From positions 1,240,001-1,304,000 of the forward strand of contig NZ_JAGIOC010000001.1 in assembly GCF_017876515.1 (NCBI RefSeq): 64,000 bases of DNA, in the 5' to 3' direction. Shown one piece after another: positions 37,751 through 47,160 of this stretch. How positions within the stretch are numbered: the stretch's first letter is position 1; every line of letters begins with the position of its first letter. The stretch comes from Brachybacterium fresconis. GTDB lineage: Bacteria; Actinomycetota; Actinomycetes; Actinomycetales; Dermabacteraceae. The notes beneath the pieces are model-generated. The model searched no databases. It saw only the letters and a program-made list of their open reading frames with translations, and was not told where the DNA came from. The position numbers were made by a program, and so were the translations under genes.

Positions 37751-39421
37751 TCAGGAGTTCACGCGGATGACCTCTTCCTGGTACGGGGCGATGACGGTGC
37801 CGGAGATCCGCAGATCCAGCACGAGGAAGGGGCGCTGCTCGGGCGCTTCAGCGGCCCAGCTCGACACCCGGTCCAGGTCGGCGAGGGAACGCACCACGAT
37901 GCCCTCGGCCCCGGCCGCCGCCCCGAGAGCGGCGAAATCGATCTCCGGGATCAGCATGGGCTCGCGCACCAGGCCCTTGAGCCCGTAGAGGTTCACCTCG
38001 GCGCCGTAGGCCGCGTCGTTCCACACCACGGCGATCCCGCGGCCCCCGGCACTGCGGACGGCCGATTCGAGGTCGGCCAGGGCCATCGCCCCTCCCCCGT
38101 CGCCGGTGGTCAGCACCACGGTGGAGTCGGGATTGGCGCGGGCGGCCCCGGGCACGCTGGGCCAGCCCAGTCCGATCGACTGGAAGGCGGTGCCGACCAT
38201 CGCCATGCGGTGGGGGTCGGCGATCGGCCAGTACATATTGGCCCAGGCGATGAAGTGGCCGCCGTCCGAGACGACCACTCGGTCCTCGGGCAGCAGCTCG
38301 CCCAGGCGGGCCGCGGCGGCTCGCGGGTCCAGGCGGCCGTCCTCGGCGAGCTCGGGTCCGACGGCATGGGTCCGCAGCGCCGGGGCGTCGACGGTCTCCC
38401 GCCACGGCGGTGTCGCTCTCCGAGCCGGATTCTGCTCCTGGTGCCGAGGCAGGGCGCGGGTGATCGCCTCGAGGCTCAGCCGCGCGTCGGCGCGCACGAA
38501 CCCTCCCACCCGCGCGTGGGTCGCCGCGGGTGCTGTGTCCACCTGCCACACGGTGGTGTCTGGCTGGAACAGCTCCCCGAAGCGCATCGTGAACTGGTTC
38601 AGGTCCGCGCCGACCACCAGGGCCACATCGGCCTCGCGCACCCGTTCCATGGCCCCGGGGGCGCCGAAGCCGCCGGCGACGCCGAGGTCGTAGCGGTCCT
38701 CGGGGAAGATGCCGCGCCCCAGGGCGGTGGTGGTGGTCAGGGCGCCGGTCGCCGCGGCGAGCTCGCCGAGGGCCTCCCCTGCCCCGGAGAGCCAGGCGCC
38801 GCGCCCGGCCAGCAGCAGCGGGCGCTCGGCGCCGGAGAGGTCCTGGGCCAGGCGCGCGATCGCGGCACGGGTGAAGTCGGCCCTGGGGGCGAGCGGTTCG
38901 GGCCGCCCGGGGCCGGGGACCTCCGGGACGGAGCCGATGTCGAGCCGGGCGACGTCGTAGGGGATCGCGAGCACCACCGGGACGCGATAGGACAGGGCGT
39001 GCTCGATCGCGGTCACGGTCGCCGCGGCGGCGTCGATCCGTCCCACGGTGTAGGTGCGGACGCCGACGGCGGAGCTCAGCGCGATCTGGTCGACGTCCCA
39101 GGGGCGCGGGCCGGAGGTGGGCTCGTCGCCGACCACCAGGACCAGCGGGATGCGGGCCTGGGCGGCCTCGGCGAGGGCGGTCAGCGTGTTGGTGAATCCG
39201 GCGCCGTAGGTGGTCGTCGCCGCAGCCAGGCGGCCCGAGGTCCGGAAATGCGCGTCGGCGGCGACGACGGCCCCGGCCTCGTGGCGCACGGCCGTGTAGG
39301 TGGCGTCGGTCTCGCGCAGCAGGGCGTCGAGGAAGTAGGCGTTGCCGTTGCCCATCAGGCCGAAGACGTCGTGGACGTGCTGGGCGAGGGCGCGGGCGAC
39401 ATGGGTGGAGACGATGGCCAT
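37751..39421 (-). CDS. Thiamine diphosphate-dependent enzyme, acetolactate-synthase-like
   Basis: 556 residues from the ATG giving MAIVSTHVARALAQHV. Three-domain ThDP enzyme: the activating Glu is in YTAVRHEAGAVVAADAHF, and the ThDP/Mg motif is TTGDGGGAMALADLESAV ending in VVWND. It has no visible regulatory partner (ilvN) or biosynthetic neighbours, so it may be a decarboxylase or carboligase other than acetolactate synthase, for example an indolepyruvate- or sulfopyruvate-type enzyme. Transcribed alone. Confidence 0.85.
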   Translation of the reverse strand: MAIVSTHVARALAQHVHDVFGLMGNGNAYFLDALLRETDATYTAVRHEAGAVVAADAHFRTSGRLAAATTTYGAGFTNTLTALAEAAQARIPLVLVVGDEPTSGPRPWDVDQIALSSAVGVRTYTVGRIDAAAATVTAIEHALSYRVPVVLAIPYDVARLDIGSVPEVPGPGRPEPLAPRADFTRAAIARLAQDLSGAERPLLLAGRGAWLSGAGEALGELAAATGALTTTTALGRGIFPEDRYDLGVAGGFGAPGAMERVREADVALVVGADLNQFTMRFGELFQPDTTVWQVDTAPAATHARVGGFVRADARLSLEAITRALPRHQEQNPARRATPPWRETVDAPALRTHAVGPELAEDGRLDPRAAAARLGELLPEDRVVVSDGGHFIAWANMYWPIADPHRMAMVGTAFQSIGLGWPSVPGAARANPDSTVVLTTGDGGGAMALADLESAVRSAGGRGIAVVWNDAAYGAEVNLYGLKGLVREPMLIPEIDFAALGAAAGAEGIVVRSLADLDRVSSWAAEAPEQRPFLVLDLRISGTVIAPYQEEVIRVNS

Positions 39422-39643
39422 GGGGGTCCTTCCGAGATGTATGCGGAACGCAGATGCGCTGTCCGTATATGTCTCGCCCCAGGTCCGCCTGCGGTTTCGT
39501 GCCCCTTGTGAGAGCACCGGCGTCGACTCCTCCGTGAGCCCGCCTGACGGGGTCGAGGGTAGCACCGCCGGCCTCGCGGGCCCGCCGGGACGACGGCGGC
39601 GCCGCCCGCGCCGATCGAGGCTGCGGGCGGCGGCGGGCGTGGG

Positions 39644-40465
39644 TCAGGAGTAGGAGATCACCAGCGGCGCATGGTCGGACCAGCGGGTGTCGTAGCTGGG
39701 GGCGCGATCGACCGCGGCGGAGCTCGCCCGGGCGGCGAGGTCCTCGGTGGCCAGCTGGTAGTCGATCCTCCAGCCCGAGTCGTTGTCGAAGGCCTTCCCC
39801 CGCTGGGACCACCAGGTGTAGGGCCCGGGCCCGTCGCCGTGCAGGGTGCGGTGGACGTCCACGAAGCCGGCGTCGGTGGTGAGGCGGTCGAGGTACTCCC
39901 GCTCCTCGGGCAGGAAGCCGGCGGACTTGCGGTTCCCCTTCCAGTTCTTGATGTCCCATTCGGTGTGGGCGATGTTGATGTCGCCGGTGAGGACCACGTG
40001 GCGCCCGTCGGACCGCAGCTGCTCGAGGTGGAGCATCATGGTGTCGAGGAAGGCGTACTTGTCGGCCATGGTCTGCGGCTTCTCGGTGTTGCCCGAGTGC
40101 ATGTAGCAGGAGATGACGGTCAGCGCCCGGCCGTCGCCGAAGGGATCGGCGAGGTCGATCTCGAGCCAGCGGCCGGTGTGCGCGTCGCCCTCGAGCCCGG
40201 GCAGGCCGTGACGGACGCCTTCGAGGTCGGCGTCCTGGCGATTCGAGCGCACGGCGATCGAGACGCCGGCGCGGCCCTTGAGCTGCGAGACCTCGCTGGC
40301 CGTGGACCAGTCCTCGCCGACCAGGTCGGGGACGAGGTCCTCGGGGGCCCGTACCTCCTGCAGGGTGACGACGTCCGCGGGGGTGGAGGCGAGCCAGTCG
40401 CCCATGCCCTTGCGGGCGGCGGCGCGGATGCCGTTGACGTTGACGGTGGCGAGGGTGAAAGTCAT
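39644..40465 (-). CDS. xth: Exodeoxyribonuclease III family protein
   Basis: 273 residues, the normal length. N-terminal TLATVNVNGIRAAARKGMGDWL, metal Glu in VVTLQEVRAPEDL, VLTGDINIAHTEWD (catalytic Asp/Asn), and C-terminal GWRIDYQLATEDLA with WSDHAPLVI (catalytic Asp-His). It cleaves abasic sites and degrades 3' ends during base-excision repair. Monocistronic. Confidence 0.95.
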   Translation of the reverse strand: MTFTLATVNVNGIRAAARKGMGDWLASTPADVVTLQEVRAPEDLVPDLVGEDWSTASEVSQLKGRAGVSIAVRSNRQDADLEGVRHGLPGLEGDAHTGRWLEIDLADPFGDGRALTVISCYMHSGNTEKPQTMADKYAFLDTMMLHLEQLRSDGRHVVLTGDINIAHTEWDIKNWKGNRKSAGFLPEEREYLDRLTTDAGFVDVHRTLHGDGPGPYTWWSQRGKAFDNDSGWRIDYQLATEDLAARASSAAVDRAPSYDTRWSDHAPLVISYS

Positions 40466-40540
40466 GGCTCGAGTATCCCAGGTGCTGCGCCGCTGCCGGT
40501 GCTCAGCTCCGTGAGTGGTTCCTCCATGCAGATGACAGGC

Positions 40541-41926
40541 TCATCTGATCCCGGGACCGGGAAGGGTGTACGGCTGGCCGAACTTGCCTCTGTCCGTGAG
40601 GATCTCCGGGATCGTCTTCTGGTCCCCATAGGTGCCGTCCTCCCGGCTCACGGAGACGTCGACGGTGTCGACGACCCTGCCGTCCTCGAGGTACTGCCGC
40701 ATCGAGGGACCGGTCTCGATATCTTTGATGATGTTCCCGGTCTGACCTGTAGCGTCGTTGATGCTGTCTTGATAGTTCTGCACACCATGGTTCTCGCCGG
40801 GGTTGCTCGTCGGCGCGGGAAGACCGATCTCGTCCCGGTGCGACGCCGTCCCCGTGGCGTCGTGGGGGTCGCCGTCCAGGGTCGGCACGACGTCACCGAC
40901 CGGGTGGTCACCGCGCAGCGGCGCGCCGATGTCCGCGAGCACCGGTGATGAGGGCGCATCCAGCACGGGTTCGTGCGCGAAGTTGACCGTCCTCGTGGAG
41001 GCGGGCACATCGGCGAGCTCGACCGGGCTGCCCACGCTCACGACGTTGCCGAAGTTCCATCCGTCGGGGGCACCGTTCACGGAGGGATCCGCAGCCAGAT
41101 TGTTGGCGACGATACCTCCCTGGGAGTGAGCGACGAGGGAGACGTCCGCCCCGTGGGGGATCCCGGCGGATTCCATCGCCGCGATGACGGCCTGGGAGGA
41201 GTCAGTCTCCTGGCCGCCGAGGGCACCCGGGTTCTGGTTCCAGTCCATCGGATTTCCTGTGGCATCCGGCCCGATGATGTTCTCCATCGCCCCGTGGGAG
41301 CCAGGGACGTAGACGATGTACCGGGTCTGTCCGTCGTCGCCGAGGACCTGTTGGACGCGGATGGACGTCGAGTCCTCCTTCTGCGCCTCCCCGGCCGCGC
41401 GAAGGTTGTCCATCATCTCGGCGATCGTCGACGGGTCCGTGGCGCCGCCCGGTCGGCTGATGTCATCTGCCGTGATCGGCGCGATGTCATCGCCGGGGTC
41501 GTCGTGCGATCCCAGAGCAGCGCCGAGGCGAGGGCCGATGCTGCTGAGAAGAGGTCCCCCAGCAGTCGTCGGCGTGCCGCCGAACGCGATCGCCCCGCTG
41601 ATCGCACCTCCGGCGAGCATCGACGCGACGCCACCGGCGATGAGCCCGCCCGCGCCGCCATCGGCCCCCGAGGCCCGATCCTGCTGTGCGACGTGGTCGA
41701 CGAGGTCGGCAGCGGAGGTGTCGCAGCGTCGGGTCCATTCGGCGAACTGCTGCATCACGGAAGATGCCTGATCGCGGAAGGCGTCGGCATCCGAGCCGAC
41801 CCAGGCCACCGCGGCGACGGATCCCATCAGCTCGGTCTCCAAGGACTCCAGGCGACGAGCTCGCGATGTCAGAAGCTCTGCGTGTCCGTGGACCTCCTCG
41901 GTCTCCATCCCCAGGAATCCGCTCAT
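40541..41926 (-). CDS. WXG-like N-terminus fused to alpha/beta hydrolase; candidate type VII secretion effector
   Basis: 461 residues. Residues 1-85 form a helical hairpin with the WXG-type turn AWVGSDADAFRDQ, as in EsxA/LXG-type substrates. A Gly/Ala-rich segment (about 90-135) follows. The C-terminal half has the lipase nucleophile elbow VAHSQGG with Ser flanked by conserved residues, and YVPGSHG near the oxyanion region. No signal peptide. Its promoter carries the same palindrome at the same spacing as the WXG100 operons 16 kb away, which supports export by that system. The substrate of the hydrolase is unknown. No adjacent immunity gene was recognised. Confidence 0.85.
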   Translation of the reverse strand: MSGFLGMETEEVHGHAELLTSRARRLESLETELMGSVAAVAWVGSDADAFRDQASSVMQQFAEWTRRCDTSAADLVDHVAQQDRASGADGGAGGLIAGGVASMLAGGAISGAIAFGGTPTTAGGPLLSSIGPRLGAALGSHDDPGDDIAPITADDISRPGGATDPSTIAEMMDNLRAAGEAQKEDSTSIRVQQVLGDDGQTRYIVYVPGSHGAMENIIGPDATGNPMDWNQNPGALGGQETDSSQAVIAAMESAGIPHGADVSLVAHSQGGIVANNLAADPSVNGAPDGWNFGNVVSVGSPVELADVPASTRTVNFAHEPVLDAPSSPVLADIGAPLRGDHPVGDVVPTLDGDPHDATGTASHRDEIGLPAPTSNPGENHGVQNYQDSINDATGQTGNIIKDIETGPSMRQYLEDGRVVDTVDVSVSREDGTYGDQKTIPEILTDRGKFGQPYTLPGPGIR

Positions 41927-41983
41927 AAGCTCCCTGCCCCTTCCCTGCGCCGGGTGTTCCGGTTCGCCCTCGGCGCCGGGATC

Positions 41984-42029
41984 AGGCTAGAGCGATGTCA
42001 CCGAGGCGGCCATGGGGACTGGTCCCCAT
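41984..42029 (-). promoter_or_regulatory. Promoter with ATGGGGA-N4-TCCCCAT operator (site A)
   Basis: Perfect palindrome at 42012-42029 (spacer CTGG; the match extends outward to 12-bp arms at 42008-42033). On the minus strand exactly 22 nt separate it from TAGCCT (41984-41989), a -10 placed 58 nt before the hydrolase ATG. There is no -35 consensus; the palindrome's proximal arm occupies that place. Same layout as sites B, C and D at the WXG100 genes. Confidence 0.8.
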
Positions 42030-42076
42030 GGCCAGGTCCCGCCGGGCCGTGCGACGACGGAGCTGCACAGGTCGTC

Positions 42077-42967
42077 TCAGCGCTGCTCGGCGGCGCGCTC
42101 GGCCGCCTCGACGACGTTCTTCATCAGCAGTGCGCGGGTCATGGGGCCGACGCCGCCGGGATTGGGGCTGAGCCAGGCGGCGACCTCGGCGACGTCCGGA
42201 TCGACGTCCCCGATGAGCTTGGCCCTGCCGCCGGCGGGATCCTCCTGGCGCGAGACCCCGACGTCGAGCACGATCGCGTCGCGCTTGACGTCCTCGGGGC
42301 GCACCAGGTGCGCGCTGCCGGCGGCGGCGACGATCACGTCGGCGCGCCGCAGCTGGGCCGGCAGGTCCGCGGTACCGGTGTGGCACAGGGTGACGGTCGC
42401 GTTGTACTCGCGACGGGTCAGCAGGGAGCCGATGGAGCGGCCGACGGTGATGCCGCGCCCGACGACCACCACGTCCTTGCCGCGGAAGTCGAGACCGTGG
42501 CGCTCGACCAGCTCGATCACGGCCCGCGGGGTGCAGGGCAGGGGGGTGTGGATCGGGGTGTAGGCGTTCAGCACCAGACGGCCGAGGTTCATCGGGTGCA
42601 GACCGTCGGCGTCCTTGGCCGGGTCGATCCGCTCGAGGATCGCGTCCGTGTCGATCTGCGCCGGCAGCGGCAGCTGGACGATGTACCCGGTGCAGGTGGG
42701 GTCCTCGTTCAGCTCGTCGACGAGCGCCTCGACGTCGGCCTGCGCGGCGTCGGCCGGGAGGGTCTTCTGGATCGAGTGCAGACCGATCTGCTCGCTGTCG
42801 CGGTGCTTGCCGCGCACGTAGGCGGCGCTGCCGGGGTCCTCGCCCACCAGGACGGTCGCCAGGCCCGGACGGTCGTGTCCGGCCTCGACGAGTCGCGTGA
42901 CGCGCCCGGCGAGCTCCTCCTTGATCGCCTTCGCGGTGGCCTTGCCGTCGAGGATCTGTGCCGTCAT
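42077..42967 (-). CDS. folD: Methylenetetrahydrofolate dehydrogenase/cyclohydrolase FolD
   Basis: 296 residues from the ATG giving [19 protein letters not shown]. Key residues: Lys in [24 protein letters not shown], and NAD(P)-site [17 protein letters not shown]. It interconverts methylene- and formyl-tetrahydrofolate and sits next to glyA, which makes methylene-THF. Upstream in-frame codons are only the 24-bp repeats in the spacer and were not taken as coding. Confidence 0.97.
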   Translation of the reverse strand: MTAQILDGKATAKAIKEELAGRVTRLVEAGHDRPGLATVLVGEDPGSAAYVRGKHRDSEQIGLHSIQKTLPADAAQADVEALVDELNEDPTCTGYIVQLPLPAQIDTDAILERIDPAKDADGLHPMNLGRLVLNAYTPIHTPLPCTPRAVIELVERHGLDFRGKDVVVVGRGITVGRSIGSLLTRREYNATVTLCHTGTADLPAQLRRADVIVAAAGSAHLVRPEDVKRDAIVLDVGVSRQEDPAGGRAKLIGDVDPDVAEVAAWLSPNPGGVGPMTRALLMKNVVEAAERAAEQR

Positions 42968-42990
42968 GGCGCTCCTTGTGTGGGGGTGGT

Positions 42991-43086
42991 GGGTGGGAGA
43001 CGCGGAGTGGTGGTGGGTGGGAGACGCGGAGTGGTGATGGGTGGGAGACGCGCAGTGGTGGTGGGTGGGAGACACGCAGTGGTGCT
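42991..43086. repeat. Four tandem 24-bp repeats in the glyA-folD spacer
   Basis: Unit GGGTGGGAGACGCGGAGTGG plus TGGT, repeated at 42991, 43015, 43039 and 43063 with one to four changes per copy. It lies between the glyA stop and folD start on the transcribed leader of folD. The copy number may vary between strains. Confidence 0.85.
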
Positions 43087-43159
43087 GGTCGCCAGCGGCC
43101 GCCAGGGGCGGGGACGGGCGCAGGGCCCGGCGCCGCCGCGCCGGGCCCCACGGGGCCGA

Positions 43160-44428
43160 TCAGTACTGCTGCAGGTCCGCGTACAGCGGCTTCGCGGCGG
43201 CCAGGGCCGAGGTCCGTGCGCGCAGGGTCTCCACGTCGGCGCCGCCGGTCAGGGCCAGGGCGATGACCTCGGCGACCTCGGTGAACTCCGCGGCGCCGAA
43301 GCCGCGGGTGGCCAGGGCCGGGGTGCCGATGCGCAGGCCGGAGGTGACGCGCGGCGGGCGCGGATCGTTGGGGACCGCGTTGCGGTTGACGGTGATGCCG
43401 ACCTCGTGGAGACGATCCTCGGCCTGCTGACCGTCGAGCTCGCTGTCGACCAGATCCACCAGCACCAGGTGGACGTCGGTGCCGCCGGAGAGGACCTTGA
43501 CGCCGGCGGCCGCGGTGTCCTCGGCCTGCAGGCGGTCGGCGAGGATCTTCGCGCCCTCGAGGGTGCGGGCCTGGCGGTCCGCGAACTCCTCGGAGGCGGC
43601 GACCTTGAGGGCGACGGCCTTGGCGGCGATGACGTGCATGAGCGGGCCGCCCTGCTGGCCCGGGAACACGGCGGAGTCGATCTTCTTCGCCCACTTCTCG
43701 GTGCACAGGATCATGCCGGAGCGGGGGCCGCCGATGGTCTTGTGGATCGTGGTGGAGACGACGTCCGCGTAGGGGACGGGGCTCGGGTGCAGACCGGCCG
43801 CGACCAGGCCCGCGAAGTGGGCCATGTCCACCCAGAGGGCGGCGCCGACCTCGTCGGCGATCTCGCGGAAGGCCGCGAAGTCGAGCTGGCGGGTGTAGGC
43901 GGACCAGCCGGCGACGATGACCTTGGGCTGCTCGGCGACGGCGAGCTCCCGCACCGCGTCCATGTCGATGAGGCCGGTTGCGGGATCGGTCTCGTAGGCG
44001 ACGATGTCGTACAGGCGGCCGGAGAAGTTGATCTTCATGCCGTGGGTGAGGTGGCCGCCATGGGCGAGCGAGAGGCCCATCAGCTTGTCGCCGTGACGGG
44101 CCAGGGCGTGCATGACCGCGGCGTTCGCGGTGGCGCCGGAGTGGGGCTGGACGTTGACGTGCTCGGCGCCGAAGAGATCCTTCGCGCGCTGGATCGCGAT
44201 CTCCTCGGCGACGTCGACCTCCTCGCAGCCGCCGTAGTAGCGACGACCCGGGTAGCCCTCGGCGTACTTGTTGGTCAGGACGGATCCCTGGGCCTGGAGC
44301 ACGGCGCGGGGGACGAAGTTCTCGCTGGCGATCATCTCCAGCGTGCGCTGCTGGCGGGCGAGCTCACGGTCGAGGACGCCGGCGATGTCCGGGTCGAGTT
44401 CGGCGATGGACTGGTCGAGGACGTTCAC
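43160..44428 (-). CDS. glyA: Serine hydroxymethyltransferase
   Basis: 422 residues from a GTG with GCAGGAGG upstream; an earlier in-frame ATG adds 16 Pro/Ala/Gly-rich residues. Signatures: [33 protein letters not shown], the PLP lysine in [16 protein letters not shown], and [16 protein letters not shown]. It converts serine and tetrahydrofolate to glycine and methylene-THF. Followed by folD on the same strand. Confidence 0.97.
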   Translation of the reverse strand: MNVLDQSIAELDPDIAGVLDRELARQQRTLEMIASENFVPRAVLQAQGSVLTNKYAEGYPGRRYYGGCEEVDVAEEIAIQRAKDLFGAEHVNVQPHSGATANAAVMHALARHGDKLMGLSLAHGGHLTHGMKINFSGRLYDIVAYETDPATGLIDMDAVRELAVAEQPKVIVAGWSAYTRQLDFAAFREIADEVGAALWVDMAHFAGLVAAGLHPSPVPYADVVSTTIHKTIGGPRSGMILCTEKWAKKIDSAVFPGQQGGPLMHVIAAKAVALKVAASEEFADRQARTLEGAKILADRLQAEDTAAAGVKVLSGGTDVHLVLVDLVDSELDGQQAEDRLHEVGITVNRNAVPNDPRPPRVTSGLRIGTPALATRGFGAAEFTEVAEVIALALTGGADVETLRARTSALAAAKPLYADLQQY

Positions 44429-44490
44429 GGGGCCTCCTGCGGTGACGGGCGGGACTACGGCGGGCGCCGCTCCCATATCCTAGGCCGAGC

Positions 44491-45618
44491 TCACAGCTGG
44501 AGGCCCAGCCGGACGGGTTCCGGGACCAGGTGGATCCCGTAGGCCTGCTCGACGCGGTCCTGCACGTCGTGCGCGAGGGTCACGAGATCCTCGCTGCTGG
44601 CTCCGCCGCGGTTGGTCAGCGCGAGCGAATGCTTGGTCGAGACCGCGGCACGCTCCCCCACCGCGTGCCCGCGCTCCACACCGGAATGGCTGATCAGCCA
44701 CGCCGCGCTGGTCTTCACACGGCCGTCCCCGGCGTCGAAGCGCGGCGCCTCCGGGGGCAGGGCGGCGGCCCGGTCGGCCTCCAGGATCGGGTTGGTGAAG
44801 AAGGAACCGGCGCTCCAGGTGTCGTGGTCGGCCGGATCGAGCACCATGCCCTTGGAGGCGCGCAGGGCGAGGACCGCCTGGCGCACCTCCTGCATGGGGG
44901 CCCGGTCCCCCACCTCGACGCCCAGCGCGCCGGCGAGCTGGGCGTAGCGGATCGGGGTGGAGAGGTGGCCGAGGGTGTGCTGGAAGGTCACCGAGAGCAC
45001 CACGTACCGGCCGGTGGCCGAGGGCACGGGCCCGGTGTGGCGGGTGCGCTTGAAGACGCTGTCGCGATAGGAGAAGTCGCAGTCGGCGGCGAAGAAGGTG
45101 CGCACGGCCCGGCGCTCCCGGTCCCAGGTGCGCACGCGGGAGATCGTCGCGGAGACCTCCTGGCCGTAGGCGCCGACGTTCTGGATCGGGGTGGCGCCGA
45201 CGGTGCCGGGGATGCCCGAGAGCGCCTCGATGCCGACCATCTCGCGGGCGATCGCGTAGCGCACTGCCCGGTCCCAGTTCACGCCGGCGAAGTATTCGAC
45301 GATCGCTCCGCCGCAGGTGGGATCGAGGGGGGTGAGCTCGGCGGGGTCGACGGGGATGCCGTCGGGCTCGCCGGAGGCGCCGACCTCGCAGGTGGCATCC
45401 AGCAGCGGCGGGTCCTCGGGATCGCGCAGCAGCACGACGGTGCCGTCGAACGGCTCGTCGGAGGCGACCAGGTTGGATCCGCCTCCCAGGACCAGCAGCG
45501 GCCGACCGGCCTCGTCGGCGGCGGAGACCGCGTCGATCACCTCATCGGCGGTGCGCGCCTCGACCAGGTCCGTGACGGGGCCGCCGATGCGGAGGGTGGT
45601 GAGATCACCGAGCCTCAT
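44491..45618 (-). CDS. murB: UDP-N-acetylmuramate dehydrogenase
   Basis: 375 residues. FAD-binding LLVLGGGSNLVASDEPF and GIEALSGIPGTVGATPIQNVGAYGQE; catalytic region SYRDSVFKR; substrate-binding WSAGSFFTNPIL with the proton-donor Ser; and C-terminal KTSAAWLISHSGVERG and HSLALTNRGGASSEDL. It makes UDP-MurNAc for peptidoglycan. It overlaps the preceding dehydratase gene by 4 nt. Confidence 0.97.
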   Translation of the reverse strand: MRLGDLTTLRIGGPVTDLVEARTADEVIDAVSAADEAGRPLLVLGGGSNLVASDEPFDGTVVLLRDPEDPPLLDATCEVGASGEPDGIPVDPAELTPLDPTCGGAIVEYFAGVNWDRAVRYAIAREMVGIEALSGIPGTVGATPIQNVGAYGQEVSATISRVRTWDRERRAVRTFFAADCDFSYRDSVFKRTRHTGPVPSATGRYVVLSVTFQHTLGHLSTPIRYAQLAGALGVEVGDRAPMQEVRQAVLALRASKGMVLDPADHDTWSAGSFFTNPILEADRAAALPPEAPRFDAGDGRVKTSAAWLISHSGVERGHAVGERAAVSTKHSLALTNRGGASSEDLVTLAHDVQDRVEQAYGIHLVPEPVRLGLQL

Positions 45619-46097
45619 GCCGAGGCGCCCGCGGTGGTGGCGATGGTGGCGCGAGCACGTCCGAGCACCTTGGTGCCGTCGACCTCGGCAGTGAGGTCCG
45701 CACGGGCGGTCCCGGCCGCCTCGTCGACAGCGCCGACGACGGCGACGACGTCGAGGGTCACCGAGCCCGTGGCGGGCACGGGGACAGGGTTGGTGAACCG
45801 CACCGAGTACTCGCGCACGAGGGTGGGGTCGCCGAGCCGCTCGAGCAGTCCCGTGAGGGCGGTGCCCATGGTGAGCATGCCGTGGGCGATGACGCCGGGC
45901 AGGCCGGCCTCGGTCGCGGCGGTGTCGTTGTAGTGGATGGGGTTGAAGTCGCCGGAGGCGCCGGCGTAGCGCACCAGGGAGTCGCGAGAGATCTCGTGGC
46001 GGGTGCGGGCGAGCTCCTGGCCGATGCTCAGACCGGTGAGGTCCAGCGGCTCCGGGCCGGTCGCGGGCGTGGTGGGGGTGTCCGAGGTGGCGGTCAT
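45615..46097 (-). CDS. MaoC-like hotdog dehydratase (HadB-like)
   Basis: 160 residues. The hydratase-2 catalytic Asp/His motif is GASGDFNPIHYNDTAATEAGL, followed by GVIAHGMLTMGTAL. It resembles HadB, the catalytic subunit of the mycobacterial (3R)-hydroxyacyl-ACP dehydratase. In organisms without mycolic acids, such pairs likely act in fatty-acid metabolism. Coupled to murB (ATGA) and preceded by the HadA-like gene. Confidence 0.93.
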   Translation of the reverse strand: MTATSDTPTTPATGPEPLDLTGLSIGQELARTRHEISRDSLVRYAGASGDFNPIHYNDTAATEAGLPGVIAHGMLTMGTALTGLLERLGDPTLVREYSVRFTNPVPVPATGSVTLDVVAVVGAVDEAAGTARADLTAEVDGTKVLGRARATIATTAGASA

Positions 46098-46205
46098 CTC
46101 TGCTCCTGGGGTCGTGGCGTCACGGCCGGTCGACGGCGGACGGGCGGGTCGGCGGCGGGCGCGGGTTCGGCGGGCCGGTGGCGTGCGGAGTGCAGGTCGG
46201 GGCGG

Positions 46206-46655
46206 TCAGTCGCCGCGCACGACGATCAGGCTCGTCACGCTCGCGACCTCGGCACCGGCCTCGTCGGCCAGGTCGACGCGGGTGGTGATCATCGTGTGGC
46301 CCCCGGCGGCGCGCACGGATTCGACGCTCAGCGTGGGGACCAGGCGGTCCCCGGCGACCACGGGGCGGTGCAGGGCGAAGGACTCCTGGCCGTGGACGAC
46401 CCGCGTGAAGTCGATGCCGGCGGCGGGATCCTCGATGTACTGGGCCTCCGTGGCCTGAGCGAGGGAGACCAGGAAGGTGGGCGGGGCGATCACGTCGGCG
46501 TGCCCGGCCTCGCGCGCGGCGGCGGCGTCGGTGTGCAGCGGGGAGCTCGAGCCCGTGGCGCGGGCGAACTCGGCGATCTTCACGGAGGAGACGGTGTGCA
46601 CAGGACCGGCAGGGTACGTGCGGCCGGCGAAGGCGGGATCAGGGGTGGTCGTCAT
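46206..46655 (-). CDS. FAS1-like hotdog dehydratase domain protein (HadA-like)
   Basis: 149 residues. HTVSSVKIAEFARATGSSSPLH and IAPPTFLVSLAQA match the non-catalytic partner subunit (HadA/HadC type) of MaoC dehydratases; the catalytic Asp-His pair of HadB is not present. It is expected to form a heterodimer with the next gene's product. Gene order rpmG-hadA-hadB is conserved in many actinobacteria. Confidence 0.93.
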   Translation of the reverse strand: MTTTPDPAFAGRTYPAGPVHTVSSVKIAEFARATGSSSPLHTDAAAAREAGHADVIAPPTFLVSLAQATEAQYIEDPAAGIDFTRVVHGQESFALHRPVVAGDRLVPTLSVESVRAAGGHTMITTRVDLADEAGAEVASVTSLIVVRGD

Positions 46656-46836
46656 GAACTCTCCCGGGGGACGTGGCGCAGGGCCGACGGTGGACGGTGG
46701 GCATCAGGTCGACGGCGGGTGAGGGGCCGAGGACTGCTGTCTGTTCGATGATCTCACCCTCGAGGATGGTCCCACCGTCGCTCGCACGGCGTCGGACATC
46801 CGGCCCGCACGGCCTGGAACCGGCTCCGGACGCACG

Positions 46837-46868
46837 AAAAGCCACCCGGGACATGCCCGTGTGGCCTT
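46837..46868 (-). terminator. Hairpin terminator after rpmG
   Basis: On the minus strand GCCAC-A-CGGG-loop-CCCG-G-GTGGC followed by TTTT, starting 25 nt after the rpmG stop. It separates rpmG transcription from the dehydratase-murB operon. Confidence 0.85.
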
Positions 46869-46890
46869 TGGTGTGGTGCGCGGGGCCCGC

Positions 46891-47061
46891 TCAGCGGGTC
46901 TCGCGATGCGCCGTCTGCTTGCCGCAGGTCGGGCAGAACTTCGACAGCTCCAGCCGGTCCGGGGTGTTGCGACGGTTCTTCTTGGTGATGTAGTTGCGCG
47001 CCTTGCACTCGACACAAGCCATGGTGATCTTGGGACGCACGTCGGAGGTCTTGCTCGCCAC
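46891..47061 (-). CDS. rpmG: 50S ribosomal protein L33
   Basis: 56 residues from a GTG ([19 protein letters not shown]). Zinc-binding pairs CVEC and CPTC make this the C+ form, with [19 protein letters not shown] between. Located directly downstream of three tRNA genes on the same strand and followed by its own terminator. Confidence 0.97.
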   Translation of the reverse strand: MASKTSDVRPKITMACVECKARNYITKKNRRNTPDRLELSKFCPTCGKQTAHRETR

Positions 47062-47160
47062 GGTTCGCCTCTTTCGTCCGGGTGGCGCGCCCAGCGGCGC
47101 ACCTCGTGGGTCCCCGTGCTCGGGGGATGTGGAACATGCACTCCGGTAGGACCGGCGTGG

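Noticed and set aside
37751-39421. Assignment of the ThDP enzyme as IlvB
   Set aside because: No ilvN, ilvC or other branched-chain gene is adjacent and the sequence does not show the specific acetolactate synthase features clearly enough; left as a ThDP-dependent enzyme.
42968-43075. N-terminal extension of FolD consisting of repeated [12 protein letters not shown] peptides
   Set aside because: This is translation of the 24-bp intergenic repeats; FolD starts at the ATG at 42967 with normal family length.
42991-43086. Possible CRISPR array
   Set aside because: Copies are directly adjacent with no unique spacers, and no cas genes are present.
40973-44542. 1,189-codon plus-strand open frame opposite the hydrolase, folD and glyA
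   Set aside because: Low-complexity translation with no motif, opposite well-recognised genes.
46639-46854. Small open frames between rpmG and the hadA-like gene
   Set aside because: No ribosome-binding site or similarity, and one overlaps the rpmG terminator hairpin.
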